Assembly (NCBI GenBank): GCA_963971535.1
Contig: OZ020591.1
Span: 17,408,823 to 17,472,822 of the forward strand
DNA length: 64,000 nucleotides
DNA from: Notolepis coatsorum
Lineage: Eukaryota > Chordata > Actinopteri > Aulopiformes > Paralepididae
Direction of reading: 5' to 3'
Shown here one piece after another: positions 35,999 through 46,178 of the stretch. A program made the translations under genes and the position numbers. Each line of letters starts with the position of its first letter. The stretch's first letter is position 1. Below the pieces are notes generated by a model. The model made no database searches. It was not told the DNA's origin and was given only the letters and a program-made list of their open reading frames with translations.

Positions 35999-36051
35999 AC
36001 AAAAACATAGTTGCTGCCTAAACAATATCCAGGTATTGTTTACATTACACA

Positions 36052-36159
36052 AGTTTATTAACAGATTGCAGAATGGGTACAATACAGTACAGCTCAATAC
36101 ACACAATTGTTAAGGGGATGCAGACCAGAGAAAGACTTTCGTCTTGTTTACATCAGGGT
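36052..36159 (-). mobile_element. Inverted fragment of the CAAT-tailed LINE 3' UTR
   Basis: About 108 bp of the 3' UTR in minus orientation (tttattaacagattgcagaa ... cttgtttacatcagggt) directly abutting the plus-oriented LINE body at about 36160. Confidence 0.75.
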
Positions 36160-36160
36160 T

Positions 36161-36416
36161 AAGTGATCATTATATGATATTCTGTTCCCGCAAAAAGCCA
36201 AAGCAAAAGGCTGGCTGTCACAAAATGGTCACATCTAGAGACCTCAAAACGTACTCTAGCGAGGCCTTTAACCTTGAACTGAAGAGCCTGGACTGGTCAG
36301 ATGAACTCAATGGTACACTGGTTGAAGAAACCTGGCTTGGCTTCAAAACCAAATTCTCAACAATACTAAACAACATGGCCCCCCTAAGAACCACCAGGGT
36401 AAAAAAATTGCGCTGA
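36161..36416 (+). pseudogene. LINE endonuclease end and linker
   Basis: Reads SDHYMIFCSRKKPK, the last catalytic motif of the AP-like endonuclease, then a linker ending TTRVKKL. The frame is lost at an A-rich run near 36400, after which the protein continues in the next frame from about 36424. Confidence 0.7.
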
Positions 36417-36423
36417 GCCGTGG

Positions 36424-37915
36424 ATGCACACTGAAATACTGACCGCTATGAAAGCCAGAGACAAAAAATGCTCTGAATTTCATAAAAGTCAGTCAAAGCT
36501 TACCAAAAGCACGAGCAGTGAACTCCAAGCCCACGTGACTGAACTCAAACTAGAAAGAAACAGACTAAGAAATGACGTAAACTCCATGATAAAAACTGCA
36601 AAAAAAAATTTCATCAATGACAAAACTGAGGAAAACAAAAATAAACCACGTGAACTTTGGAAATTACTCAATAATCAACTAGGCTGCAGTAAAAAACTTA
36701 AAACCAGGTTCTCAAACATAAACATAAAGACGGACAACACGCTCATCACAGACAAACTGGATGTAGCCAATTACTTAAACACTTTCTTCACAAACATAGC
36801 CACAACACTGGTAAACAAACTACCCTCCCACTCAGGGCAGTATGGGGTAGAACACATAGTAGCATACTACAAGAACCTAGGCGTCCACAAAGACGATTTC
36901 AAACTGGAAATGGTAACTACAGATGAGGTACTCAATAAACTGAGCGCCCTCCAACCGAACAAGGCCACTGGCCATGACAACATCCCCTCCAAATTCCTCA
37001 GAGACTCAGCAGCCGCCATCACCCCAGTCATCACACACATAATAAACCTCTCCATAAAACAGGGACACGTCCCCAAGGACTTCAAAATAGCGAGAGTAAC
37101 ACCCCTGCACAAAAAGGGCAGCAAATTAGACCCAGGCAACTACCGCCCTGTTTCTATCCTTACATCCATCTCGAAAGTCATGGAAAAAATAGTATACGAA
37201 CAGGTCGAAAAGTACCTTACGGATAAAAATCTAATCTACGAATTCCAATCTGGCTTCAGAACATCCCACTCCACTGACACATGCCTTCTCTATTTGAATG
37301 ACCACATCAAGCAAGAGGTGGACGCGGGCAAATACTGCGGCATGGTCATGCTAGACCTACAAAAGGCCTTTGACACTGTCAATCACACCATTCTGATTGA
37401 CAAGCTAAAAGCAATTGGTTTTGATAGTTTATCAGTGAGCTGGATACAATCCTACCTGGAGGGGAGAGAACAGATGGTGGAGGTAAACGGTACCCTATCC
37501 CCCCCCCTCACAGTGAACTGTGGTGTTCCACAAGGAAGCATACTAGGACCACTACTGTTCCTAATTTATGCAAATGACATGTCGTCAGCTTGTGACTGCA
37601 ACTTGTTCCTGTTTGCGGACGACTCAGCCCTGCTGGTCTCTGACAAGAACAAGTTACAGGTTGAAAAAACCCTCAGCTCGGAACTAGGCAAAATCTGCAT
37701 ATGGCTCGCCGACAACAAACTATCATTACACATGGGCAAAACAGAGTCCATTCTCTTCGGTTCAAATAACAAACTCAGCAAAACAGACGGCTTCTCAGTT
37801 ACAGTGGGTGACAATATTGTCACAAGGAAAGATGAAATTACCTACCTGGGTTCCATCCTAGAGGCTAATCTTTCCTGTGACAAAATGGCATCCAATGTAA
37901 TAAAAAAAAGTCAAT
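36424..37915 (+). pseudogene. LINE reverse transcriptase
   Basis: About 500 codons with all major blocks: NKATGHDNIPSKFLRD, PLHKKGSKLDPGNYRPVS, FQSGFRTSHSTDTCLL, MLDLQKAFDTVNHTIL, GVPQGSILGPLLFLIYANDM, catalytic FADDSALL near 37615, and LHMGKTESILFGS. The protein goes out of frame at a run of A near 37905. Apart from this and the break near 36400 the frame is clean, so the copy is fairly young. It would copy the element's own RNA by target-primed reverse transcription. Confidence 0.85.
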
Positions 37916-37930
37916 CAACGAACTCGATTC

Positions 37931-38482
37931 TTGTACCGGATCTCCTCCCTGGTAAACAAGAATACCCTGAAGACTCTGGCAGGAGCACTCATTCAAGGGT
38001 ACTACGACTATGCTTGCACCTCATGGTACCAAAGCACCTCAAAGGCACTAAAAACCACATTACAAACATCTCAAAACAAACTAGTCAGACTACTGCTTGA
38101 CCTGACTCCTAGAACCCACCTCACCCCTGCACACTTTGCCAACCTAGGATGGCTTAGAGTAGACGACAGAGTACAGCAACTTGCAATGGGCCTGGTCTAC
38201 AAGATACACTACACGACCAAGGTACCCATGTACATGTCAAAATACTTCCCAAAGGTCAGTGAATACCACGATCACAACACCAGAGGGAGCTCCACAAATC
38301 ATGTAAAACCCAGATTCGGCTCAAACAAGGGACTAAACACGTTTCGCAATTATGCCACAACAATGTGGAACGCCCTACCCAAAGCTGTAAAGGAATGTAA
38401 ATCACTACCCACCTTCAAAAACACTCTCAAAGAACACCTACGGGAGACTGCAATTCAAAACTGGCCCCTACAAATGTCCTAA
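37931..38482 (+). pseudogene. LINE ORF2 C-terminal part
   Basis: Continues the same protein in the third frame: MYRISSLVNKNTLK, TLQTSQNKLVRLLLDL, TPRTHLTPAHFANLGWL, then NYATTMWNALPKAVKECKSL and a basic end. The conserved RT.LTPAHF..LGWL...R and WN.LP motifs are shared with the fragments at 19970-20257 and 35069. Confidence 0.8.
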
Positions 38483-38514
38483 CCCAGTTGTACAATAAAG
38501 ACCAAGCATGGCTA

Positions 38515-38715
38515 TTCCAATGTACAGCCCCACCCAACCCCACCCCACCTACCCAACCTCCTCCAATGTACAGTTTCCATGTCAAATGTATGTCAGTATT
38601 CCAATGTACAGTGTCCCCCCCCCCTACCCAACCCCCCCCCCCCCCCACCTCCAATGTACAGCCCCACCCCACCTACCCAACCTCCCCCAATGCACAGTTT
38701 CTATGTCAAATGTAT
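38515..38715 (+). repeat. C-rich minisatellite in the LINE 3' UTR
   Basis: Units of roughly 30-45 bp combining ccaatgtacagt with C-rich cccaccctacccaacc. Copy number and order differ among the LINE copies at 19727, 32040, 33640 and 35200, so it evolves quickly within the family. Confidence 0.8.
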
Positions 38716-38989
38716 ATACTCTTCTTCTGGATTTTTTTAGTATCACAAACAGTACTGTATTTGAAAATCTGGTATGTCATAAATGTATAGATGTAGCAGT
38801 ACTGTCTATCTGTATGTCATGTGTGTCATATGATGAATTGAAAATGGGGGACCCTGATGGAAACAAGACGAAAGTCTTTCTCAGGTCTGCATCCTCTTAA
38901 CAATTGTATGTATTGAGCTGTACTGTACTGTACCCATTCTGCAATCTGTTAATAAACTTTTCAATCAATCAATCAATCAATCAATCAAT

Positions 38990-39494
38990 TGTCGTGGAAA
39001 TATATTATCATGTTCTTATATATCTGTTGTTTTATCATGTCATACAGCTTGAGTTTCACTCCGACCGGATTTGCTGGTTAATGTGTGTATGTCTCTTTAA
39101 GATACTCTATCATTTTCTCAATCATAGCGAAGTTGCTGTTTCTACCAGCCATGGAGCCAGAACCCAGGGTCATGGGAACTGTAAGATGGAGCGCTGTTTT
39201 CCTTCCAGGCTTAGCCATAGCATAGTCGTATTATTGGTTTCTCTAACCAGCCATTTTGTTTTCTTCTACGTCATTTTCATGTATTCAATTGTATGTCTGA
39301 CCAGGCCTCTGGGTCAGTCCCTGTCAGACGCTAGGGGGTAAACATGTCTGTCTCTGGCGGGTGACTGGCCTGGCAGCGTGGCCACGCTGTCATGAACTTT
39401 CTTTATTAAATAAACCTTCTTATTATTATTAATAATGACTCAGAATGATTAATGTAAGCGGCTCATCGTTTGTCCTTTAATAATTCCCATTACA
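38990..39494 (+). mobile_element. Solo LTR in the LINE tail
   Basis: 505 bp from TGTCGTGGAAAT to CCCATTACA, inserted in the CAAT repeat: caatcaat precedes and caatcaatcaatc follows it. Contains aataaa near 39410. No internal region remains. The owner family is not identified. Confidence 0.65.
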
Positions 39495-40107
39495 CAATCA
39501 ATCAATCAATCAATCAATCCACCATTTTCAAGGTAAGATGGCGGACGGTTAACCCATGATTTATGGCGTAATGTCGCATCTAATGTTTTATATATGGCAG
39601 CACCGCTGGTTTAACTGTTGGGTACATTATTTAAGGTTAGGCAATTGTGAAATACCGTAATCACAAACGGGAACATATACCTATTGATCAAAGAATAATG
39701 TCCAAAGGACCTTCTGATTAAACAAACCTGCTTTGTGTTTCTTCATCTCACTTTCACAACACTCTGAAGTTTACGGCCAGTCTCGACTCCTCCTTAGTTA
39801 AAATCTGTCTCCAGCAGCTGCAGTTAGTTCGTTCTTTACACCATAGATATATGCTTTACACGATCACTGCATCTAGATCTGTTCAGAGAGTTAACGTTAG
39901 AGATTAGCAGCATTAGCTCGTTATAGCCTCAGACAACGAGGTGAAGCCATGTAGTGTGGTGCCCCTGGTGGCTAGCACGATATATTGCATGTAATTTCCG
40001 TATTTCCTGGTGACGTCGTCGTCAGGGTGGGCCGGACCAATCAGCTATGGCTGCGTCACGCGGCACCCCACGTCCCGCCCCTTTGTAAATAACAGCAGCT
40101 CTGCGAG
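39495..40107. other. No gene or repeat recognised
   Basis: After a short CAAT run this stretch is unique-looking, with aagatggcggac near 39535. No long open frame or known element was seen. Confidence 0.45.
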
Positions 40108-40780
40108 TAGGGTCGAGCTGCAGACTCGGAGCCTCGAGGTCCAGATTGGTACTTCCGGCCTGCCACAGGACTAATGCGGAAGTATCTCGAAGTACGTCTG
40201 ACGTAATAGTCCTGTGGCAGTATGTGTGTATGCGCGCACTGCGGGAGGTGGCCAGAAGCGCGCAACTAGCCAACTACTATTATTACTACTATATTAATAC
40301 AGTTTGATCCATCGCAAAGCGCTCCAGCGCTTGAATACGGCCGGGGGATCCGCTCTATACAATGCAGACCCACGGCTCTCGTATTATAATGAGCCCGCGA
40401 GGCGTGTTATTATTAGAGTTAATAATATTGTATATTGTTTACACTGCCTTTTTATTCCATTTTTACTTCTCCACTGTACTATAATTATGTGACCTGTACC
40501 TCTATGTCTTCTACTACCTGTACCTCCCCTCCCCCCGGCCCTCCCCATGCTGCTGATTTTATATTATTTTATGAATACAACGTTTAATGTTCGCTTAGCT
40601 AACGTAGAGAAACGTCAGACGTAATTCGAGATACGTCAGACGTACTTCGAGATACTTCCGCATAGTCCTGCCACAGGACTATTACGTCAGACGTACTTCG
40701 AGATACTTCCGCATTAGTCCTGTGGCAGGCCGGAAGTACCAATCTGGACCTCGAGGCTCCGAGTCTGCAGCTGGACCCTA
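40108..40780. repeat. Foldback structure, 113-bp inverted arms
   Basis: Left arm 40108-40220 and right arm 40668-40780 are almost exact reverse complements (agctgcagactcggagcctc / gaggctccgagtctgcagct), separated by about 447 bp. The right arm is preceded by partial repeats of cagacgtacttcgagata (40608-40667). Short palindromes such as agtcctgccacaggact occur. It may be a foldback transposon or two converging copies; no target duplication was found. Confidence 0.8.
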
Positions 40781-40860
40781 TTGGATATTTAACACCCTCG
40801 CAGCAGCAGCGGAAGTTGGTCTTCTTCTTGGCCTTTTTTTTCTTCATTTTCTTAATTATA

Positions 40861-41821
40861 CAGTTCAATAAAAAAAAACATTCAAGTCAATCAATCACTA
40901 TCACATAGTGATTACAAAAAGGTATATACAAAGCCAGAATAATGTCCATTCATACAAATACATTAAAAGAGGTGCACAAATTAATTGTCTTATTTAATAG
41001 TCTTCTTGTTTTTGGAGGAGAAAATAGTTTATGATTTGCTTTGTTTCATTTTCAAATAATAAATAAGCGTGTGGGTATGGAATCTTGCTAAAATAATGAT
41101 TACATTAGATTGATTGTATTGCCATTACATGTATTGAAACCAAACCAAACATTCTCTAGGCATAAAGTGAACTCTGTGTGTGGATTTGACAACATAGGAA
41201 ACAGAGACAACATCACTCTGAAATAAACGATGTATAATGTTGTTATTTCTGGTAGACAAAGGACTCTCGACTTGGACTTGAGCACTGATGACTCAGACTT
41301 GGACTCGAGCATTGACTGCATTCAGACTCGGAAGGTGCAGACGAGGACTCAGACTTGTTAATTGATAAATATATTGTAGCGTTAAAGTTAGAGGTTATGT
41401 ATGATTGCAAGTAACTGAGTAACTGTCTAACGGTGTCTAACTGATTCCACAATCTAGATTAATCTAGATTAAAATGGCAAAAAAAAAAAAAAAAAAATGT
41501 TCTACGCAAATAATGACCAGAAGTAAGTCCTTACTTTTTCTTTCCTCCTTACGTTTCTCAGGCCAGGTGGCCCATTACACCATGAGCCCATCTCCCGTTT
41601 CCAAAATGCATTACAGACCGTTTGAAAAAGCTGTTTTGCTATGATAATTGGTAATGAAATATCAAAATAATGTTCAATAAGATGTACTTGTGTTTAATAA
41701 ATTGTTTTATTCAGAAGTTAAACACAAATAAATAATATGACCAGTACAGAACAGTACAGTATCTAGCGCACTCTCAGGAGAAAAACAGAAAGAAGCATTT
41801 CGAACTTGAACTTATGACATG
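40861..41821. other. No gene; short repeat remnants
   Basis: Includes a ggactc/gacttgga-rich tract at 41260-41360 that resembles remnants of a small hAT-type element, an A17 run near 41480, and aataaa-type motifs on the minus strand near 41700 that could belong to the 3' UTR of the hAT transposase gene to the right. Confidence 0.4.
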
Positions 41822-42117
41822 GGGGGCAGCGTGGCCTAATGGTTAGAGAAGCGGGTTTGTGACCGGAAGGTCGCCGGTTCGATCCCCGGGACCGGCAGGA
41901 AAAATCTGCCGCTGAAGTGCTCTTGAGCAAGGCACTTAACCCCCAACTGCTCCAGTGGAGTTGCTCAGTGGCCAACGGTGTCAGACTGTGGTTGTACTGG
42001 GCAGCTCCCAGGTGTGAATGGCACTGTGTGAATGTGAAGCAGGGCGTAGCTGAAAAAGAGCATCTGTGCTCAGCGAACCTACCCTGGGTAAATAAAGGTT
42101 AAACAAAAACAAAACAA
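41822..42117 (+). mobile_element. tRNA-derived SINE (V-SINE-like)
   Basis: Starts with a tRNA-like head: A box gtggcctaatgg and B box ggttcgatcccc with proper spacing. A conserved-type body follows (gagcaaggcacttaaccccc) and the tail is taaataaaggttaaacaaaa. RNA polymerase III would transcribe it; mobilisation would need a partner LINE. It is not a tRNA gene because no cloverleaf closes after the B box. Confidence 0.85.
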
Positions 42118-43109
42118 ATGGCTCGACTCAATCAGTCCAATCTCTATTTCTCCTTCTTCCACCAGTCACTAAGGCAGACCAGCTTGTTCACATTGGCTGG
42201 TGACAAACTAGCTCTCCTCTTCTGCACAATATGGCCCGATAAAGAGAACAGTCTCTCGCATGGGACAGTTGAGGCAGGGCTCCCCAAGTACTTCACGGCA
42301 ATGTGGGCCAGCGTACCGTAGGCGGCAGTGTGGTCCGACCACCACTTCAGTGGACACTGATCCAAGCTGGCACTTGGCTCTACCTTGTACCTCTCCACAG
42401 GAGTGGGCACTGGTGAGTCGTCATCCGACTCCGACTCTGATCCCATCACTAGTGTTTTCTTTTCAGGTGGCTCAGGGTTCTCCTCCCTCGGCGGCTGCAG
42501 AGCAGGTCCTTCTGCCTTCACCAACCCACTCAGTGTTGCCCACACTGGCCCCCTCTCCGCTCTGGGCAGGCATTTGAGGTCCTTAAAGCGTGGATCCACA
42601 GCAGTAGCCACCTTTGATGAACAAAAATAAATAATAATTAATTAATTGAATAACTTAAAGTAACTTTGCAAATCCAACCACCATATTTCTTCATGACTCA
42701 TTAATCTATCCATTGATCAATCTACTGGTCAGACAATACAGTTATTTTCTGGTCAGTCTTGCATACCTTCAGCCATTCCAGGTTACTTTTCTCCCTCCGC
42801 TGGTTGAGGTCCTGGGTGAAGGCATTCTTGAATCGCACAATGTAGGCAGGATCATCATCCGAGATCTTCATTGCGTGCTGGAGGTGGCACAGGGCAGGTA
42901 GAACCACAGAGCAGGATACATACTGTTCCCCACCAAGGAGCTCAGTGATGTACCTACACACACAACATATGGCCAATTAATTTAACTCAGATTACACTTT
43001 TTTTTAAGTTCTGAATCTCTCTCTCTCACACACACACATACACACACACACACACCTTTTAACTAAGATTACACTTTTATAAGTTCTGATTCTGAATCAT
43101 TTATACTAG

Positions 43110-44157
43110 CAGGGGTTCTCAACCTTTCTGCTGCCAAGGCACCCCTGTGTTCAATAAAATATTCCAGGGCACCCCTACATACGATAAAGACTTTTCCGGT
43201 CCTGTCTTTTTTGCTACAATGATGACAAAAGTGCTTGCTTTCAAAATAATGTTTATTTAAGAAACCGGGAAACACATTTTTGTGTATATGCAGGCTATAT
43301 AAGGCATTATTAACAGGTGTTTCAGGTCTAAATGGCTTAGTACTGTTGACATTACACTGCTTGTAGTAGTAAATCAAATAGCATATTTCTTTAAATAAAA
43401 TTACAGAAAAGTATCACTAAAGTGCTATCTGTTGCAGCTGCACATTTTTCCATAAAAATAGCATATTTGGATAAGTGTGCAAAAACAGAAAAGCATGTAT
43501 TTAAATACAGAAAAGGATCACCAAGTTACCATTTCTAAAAAATATATAAATAAATACAGAAAATAAGCACTCGTTCACTCAGTGGACATTTCTAGCTCAA
43601 TGCGAGATCTGCTGCTGCTGGCTAATAATACGGTCAATACGTGGGGAGATCTTTGACAAGGCAACACGCATGTCATCCTCAAGGCTCAACTTGGCCCTAT
43701 ATTTTGTTTTCAGAGCTGTCATGGATGAAAAGCCAGCTTCACACAGATATGTGGTGCTGAATGGTATCAACACCTTAACTGCTGCATCATGAGATACTTG
43801 GTACTCAGCACCACACTCTGAAACGAGCTCTCCAGGTGGTATCAGATGAGATTTCAATGAGTTCTTCCAAGAGTTTGGATGGAGATGTGTCAGGAAGCTT
43901 TGTCTCAATGTTGTCTGTAACAGTTTTTTTTTATCCAGAGTAACTTGGTGATCCTTTTCTGTGTTTTATTAAATAATGATTTTCAGATTTTGAGAAATGG
44001 TCAAACTTATCCAAATATGGTATTTTCATGGAAAACAGTGCAGCTGCAACAGATAGCACTTTAGTGATAATTTTCTGTAATCAAAAAAGGATAATTTTTT
44101 TTTATCTCTTTTTGAATCCCTGGCAGCTCTCTGCGGCACCCCTGTTGAGAACCGCTG
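43110..44157 (-). mobile_element. hAT element (Charlie-like ends) inside the transposase intron
   Basis: Ends caggggttctcaac and gttgagaaccgctg are inverted repeats of the Charlie-type hAT style. The interior keeps only the end of a transposase gene and A/T-rich sequence. The flanking octamers are not a clean duplication, so the element is old or the edges have changed. Confidence 0.8.
43597..43908 (-). pseudogene. C-terminal part of a second hAT transposase
   Basis: Reads SHDAAVKVLIPFSTTYLCEAGFSSMTALKTKYR, the dimerisation/insertion-domain end typical of the hAT group that includes ZBED5/FAM200-like proteins. BED finger and catalytic core are missing. This protein type is distinct from the ZBED1-like transposase around it. 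Confidence 0.75.
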
Positions 44158-44587
44158 ATTTATAGTATTTAAGGGCATGCATTTCTTAATTAAATACAAA
44201 GTGACTTTTAAAAGAAGTTGTATGCCAATTTAAGAACACGCTATCTTTGTAGACCATACCTGCATGGCTCCAGCAGTTTCTCCAGCTTTGCCAGCTTCTC
44301 ATATTCAGCATCTGTTGGGAGGACCAGCTTGTGTTCATGCTGGGCCAGCGTTGCGTGCACCGGGACTCTGTTGCGCCTCAAACGCTTGATCATCTCAAGG
44401 GTGGAATTCCAACGTGTTGGAACATCTTGCACGAGTGACTGGCTCTTGTTCACTGGATGCTTGCTGGACATTCAGCTCATCTGTGTTGGCCGGACTGTGT
44501 TTGAAATGTCCGACCACTTTTCGACACTTGGCCAGGACACCATCAAAACCACTATCCCGAAGTGACATTACAATGGCCCTCTGTATA

Positions 44588-46178
44588 ATTTTGTATTTGT
44601 ATTTATTGGTTTAAAATACAGAGACAGTGCATATTAAGGAACATTTGACTGTAAATATGCCAGTTTAGCCAAGTTGGCAAATTTTCAACTGTAGTCTCTG
44701 GGGCAGGTGACATGAGCACAACAATAATTAAAACATAGTACAATAATTAAAACACAGTAGGAATCAATATAGGTTACAATACACTAAAATACATACAAAT
44801 AAATACATTAAAATACAACCCCTCAGTTAAAAAACATAGTACAATAATTAAAACACAGTAGGAATCAGTATAGGTTACAATACACTAAAATACATACATT
44901 AAAATACAACCCCTCAGTTAAAATGGTCGCACACTTGACCATCTCTCAACCATGATTTTAAGTTAGTTTTAAATGAGATGTAACTTTGATACTCCCTGAG
45001 CCGTGTTGGCAGACTGTTCCAGGTGTGGGCTGCTCTCACGGAAAAGGCTGTCTGACTAAAAGCAGACCTCCTGTTTGGGACTACACAGTCCCCTCTGACT
45101 ACAGACCTGGTATATCTATCAGCAGATGCTTTCTGTTTTATGAAAGTACAGAGGGGGGGAGGAGCCAAGCCATGTAGGATTTTATAGGTAAGGCAGGCAT
45201 CTTTGAATTTGACAAGATTGTCCCAGCTCAGTAGGTTCTGGTTTGCTATGCTATAACAATGGTGGTGGCTGTTTGTTTTCCTGTCCAGAACTTTCACAGC
45301 CTGATGGTAAACTACCTGTACAGATCGTAATGTTGTACAGGAGGCTTGTGTCCAGCTAGTCAGACAGTATGTTAAGTGTGACATAATAATGGCATTAAAA
45401 TACAGTGCTGCTGCTTTTGTTGACAGAGAGTTTCTGATGTGACGGAAGTTTGATAAGTGAAACTTTGCATTGTTTACTACCGATTTGATTTGTTTTTTAA
45501 ATGTAAGATTGGAGTCCATTTTTATCCCAAGGTATCTATATTCGGATACAACTGTCAACCTTTCTCCTCTGACATAGACATCAGGTGAGACAGTATTCAT
45601 CAGCCTCTTTGTAAAAAACATGCAAACAGTCTTTTTGGTGTTTAAATGCAGACATGAGTTAGTCAACCATTCAGTGACCGATGTCAACACCGCTGTTAAC
45701 TTGTTTGCAGCTTGCTGCTTGGTTTCTGCATGGACATAAATGACCGTATCATCTGCATACATCTGGATGTCAGACTTATTGCATACAGCTGGAAGATCAT
45801 TAATGTATAAACTAAACAACAGCGGTCCCAATATAGATCCTTGGGGGACACCAAAACCACAGCTAAGGGCAGAGGATAGCTCCCCATTTGCCCTTACTCT
45901 CTGAGTTCTACCTTCAAGATAAGACTTCATGTATGTGATGGTATTAGGGGAGAAGTTGTACCGAGAAAGCTTGGTGAGCAGGACACCATGATCCACAGTG
46001 TCGAAGGCTTTCTTTAGATCTAAAAATGCGGCTGCAACAACTCCCCCCTTATCAAGCTTAGATTTAATACTCTCCAGGAGGAAGCAGATTGCAGTCTCTG
46101 TTGAGTGTTTTGCCCTAAAACCAAACTGCATGGGGTGCAGTCCAACAGAGCTGGTGCTAAGGTGACTTGTTAGGTGCG
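44588..46178 (-). mobile_element. 5'-truncated LINE inside the hAT transposase
   Basis: Minus-strand non-LTR element running from the reverse transcriptase into a 3' UTR (44588-44913) and ending in AAATAC repeats (aatacaaatacaaaa on the minus strand). The UTR contains a local duplication (acatagtacaataattaaaa twice). The hAT protein continues on both sides. It is a different family from the CAAT-tailed LINE. Confidence 0.85.
44914..46178 (-). pseudogene. LINE reverse transcriptase and C-terminus (5' truncated)
   Basis: About 420 codons without a break: MQFGFRAKHSTETAICFLL, AFLDLKKAFDTVDHGVLLTK, FGVPQGSILGPLLFSLYIND, catalytic YADDTVIY, LHLNTKKTVCMFF, YRYLGIKM, then a C-terminal part with HTWNSLPTRLREYQS and a final SWL. 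Jockey-superfamily style. It lacks the endonuclease and the first reverse transcriptase blocks. The upstream in-frame residues (46368-46190) belong to the hAT transposase, so the longer open frame is a chance fusion of the two. Confidence 0.85.

Larger units (their letters stand above)
36161..38989 (+). mobile_element. CAAT-tailed LINE, most complete copy, 5' truncated
   Basis: A CR1/L2/Rex-group (Jockey-superfamily) LINE by reverse transcriptase style. It begins inside the endonuclease (SDHYMIF), carries the whole reverse transcriptase and C-terminus, then a 3' UTR with a C-rich minisatellite (38515-38715) and ends aataaacttttcaatcaatc. At least five other copies of its 3' region are in this window. 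Exact clade is not settled by eye. Confidence 0.85.

Noticed and set aside
41850-41900. tRNA gene
   Set aside because: Good A and B boxes but no closed cloverleaf, and a SINE body follows. The B box near 4245 was rejected for the same reason.
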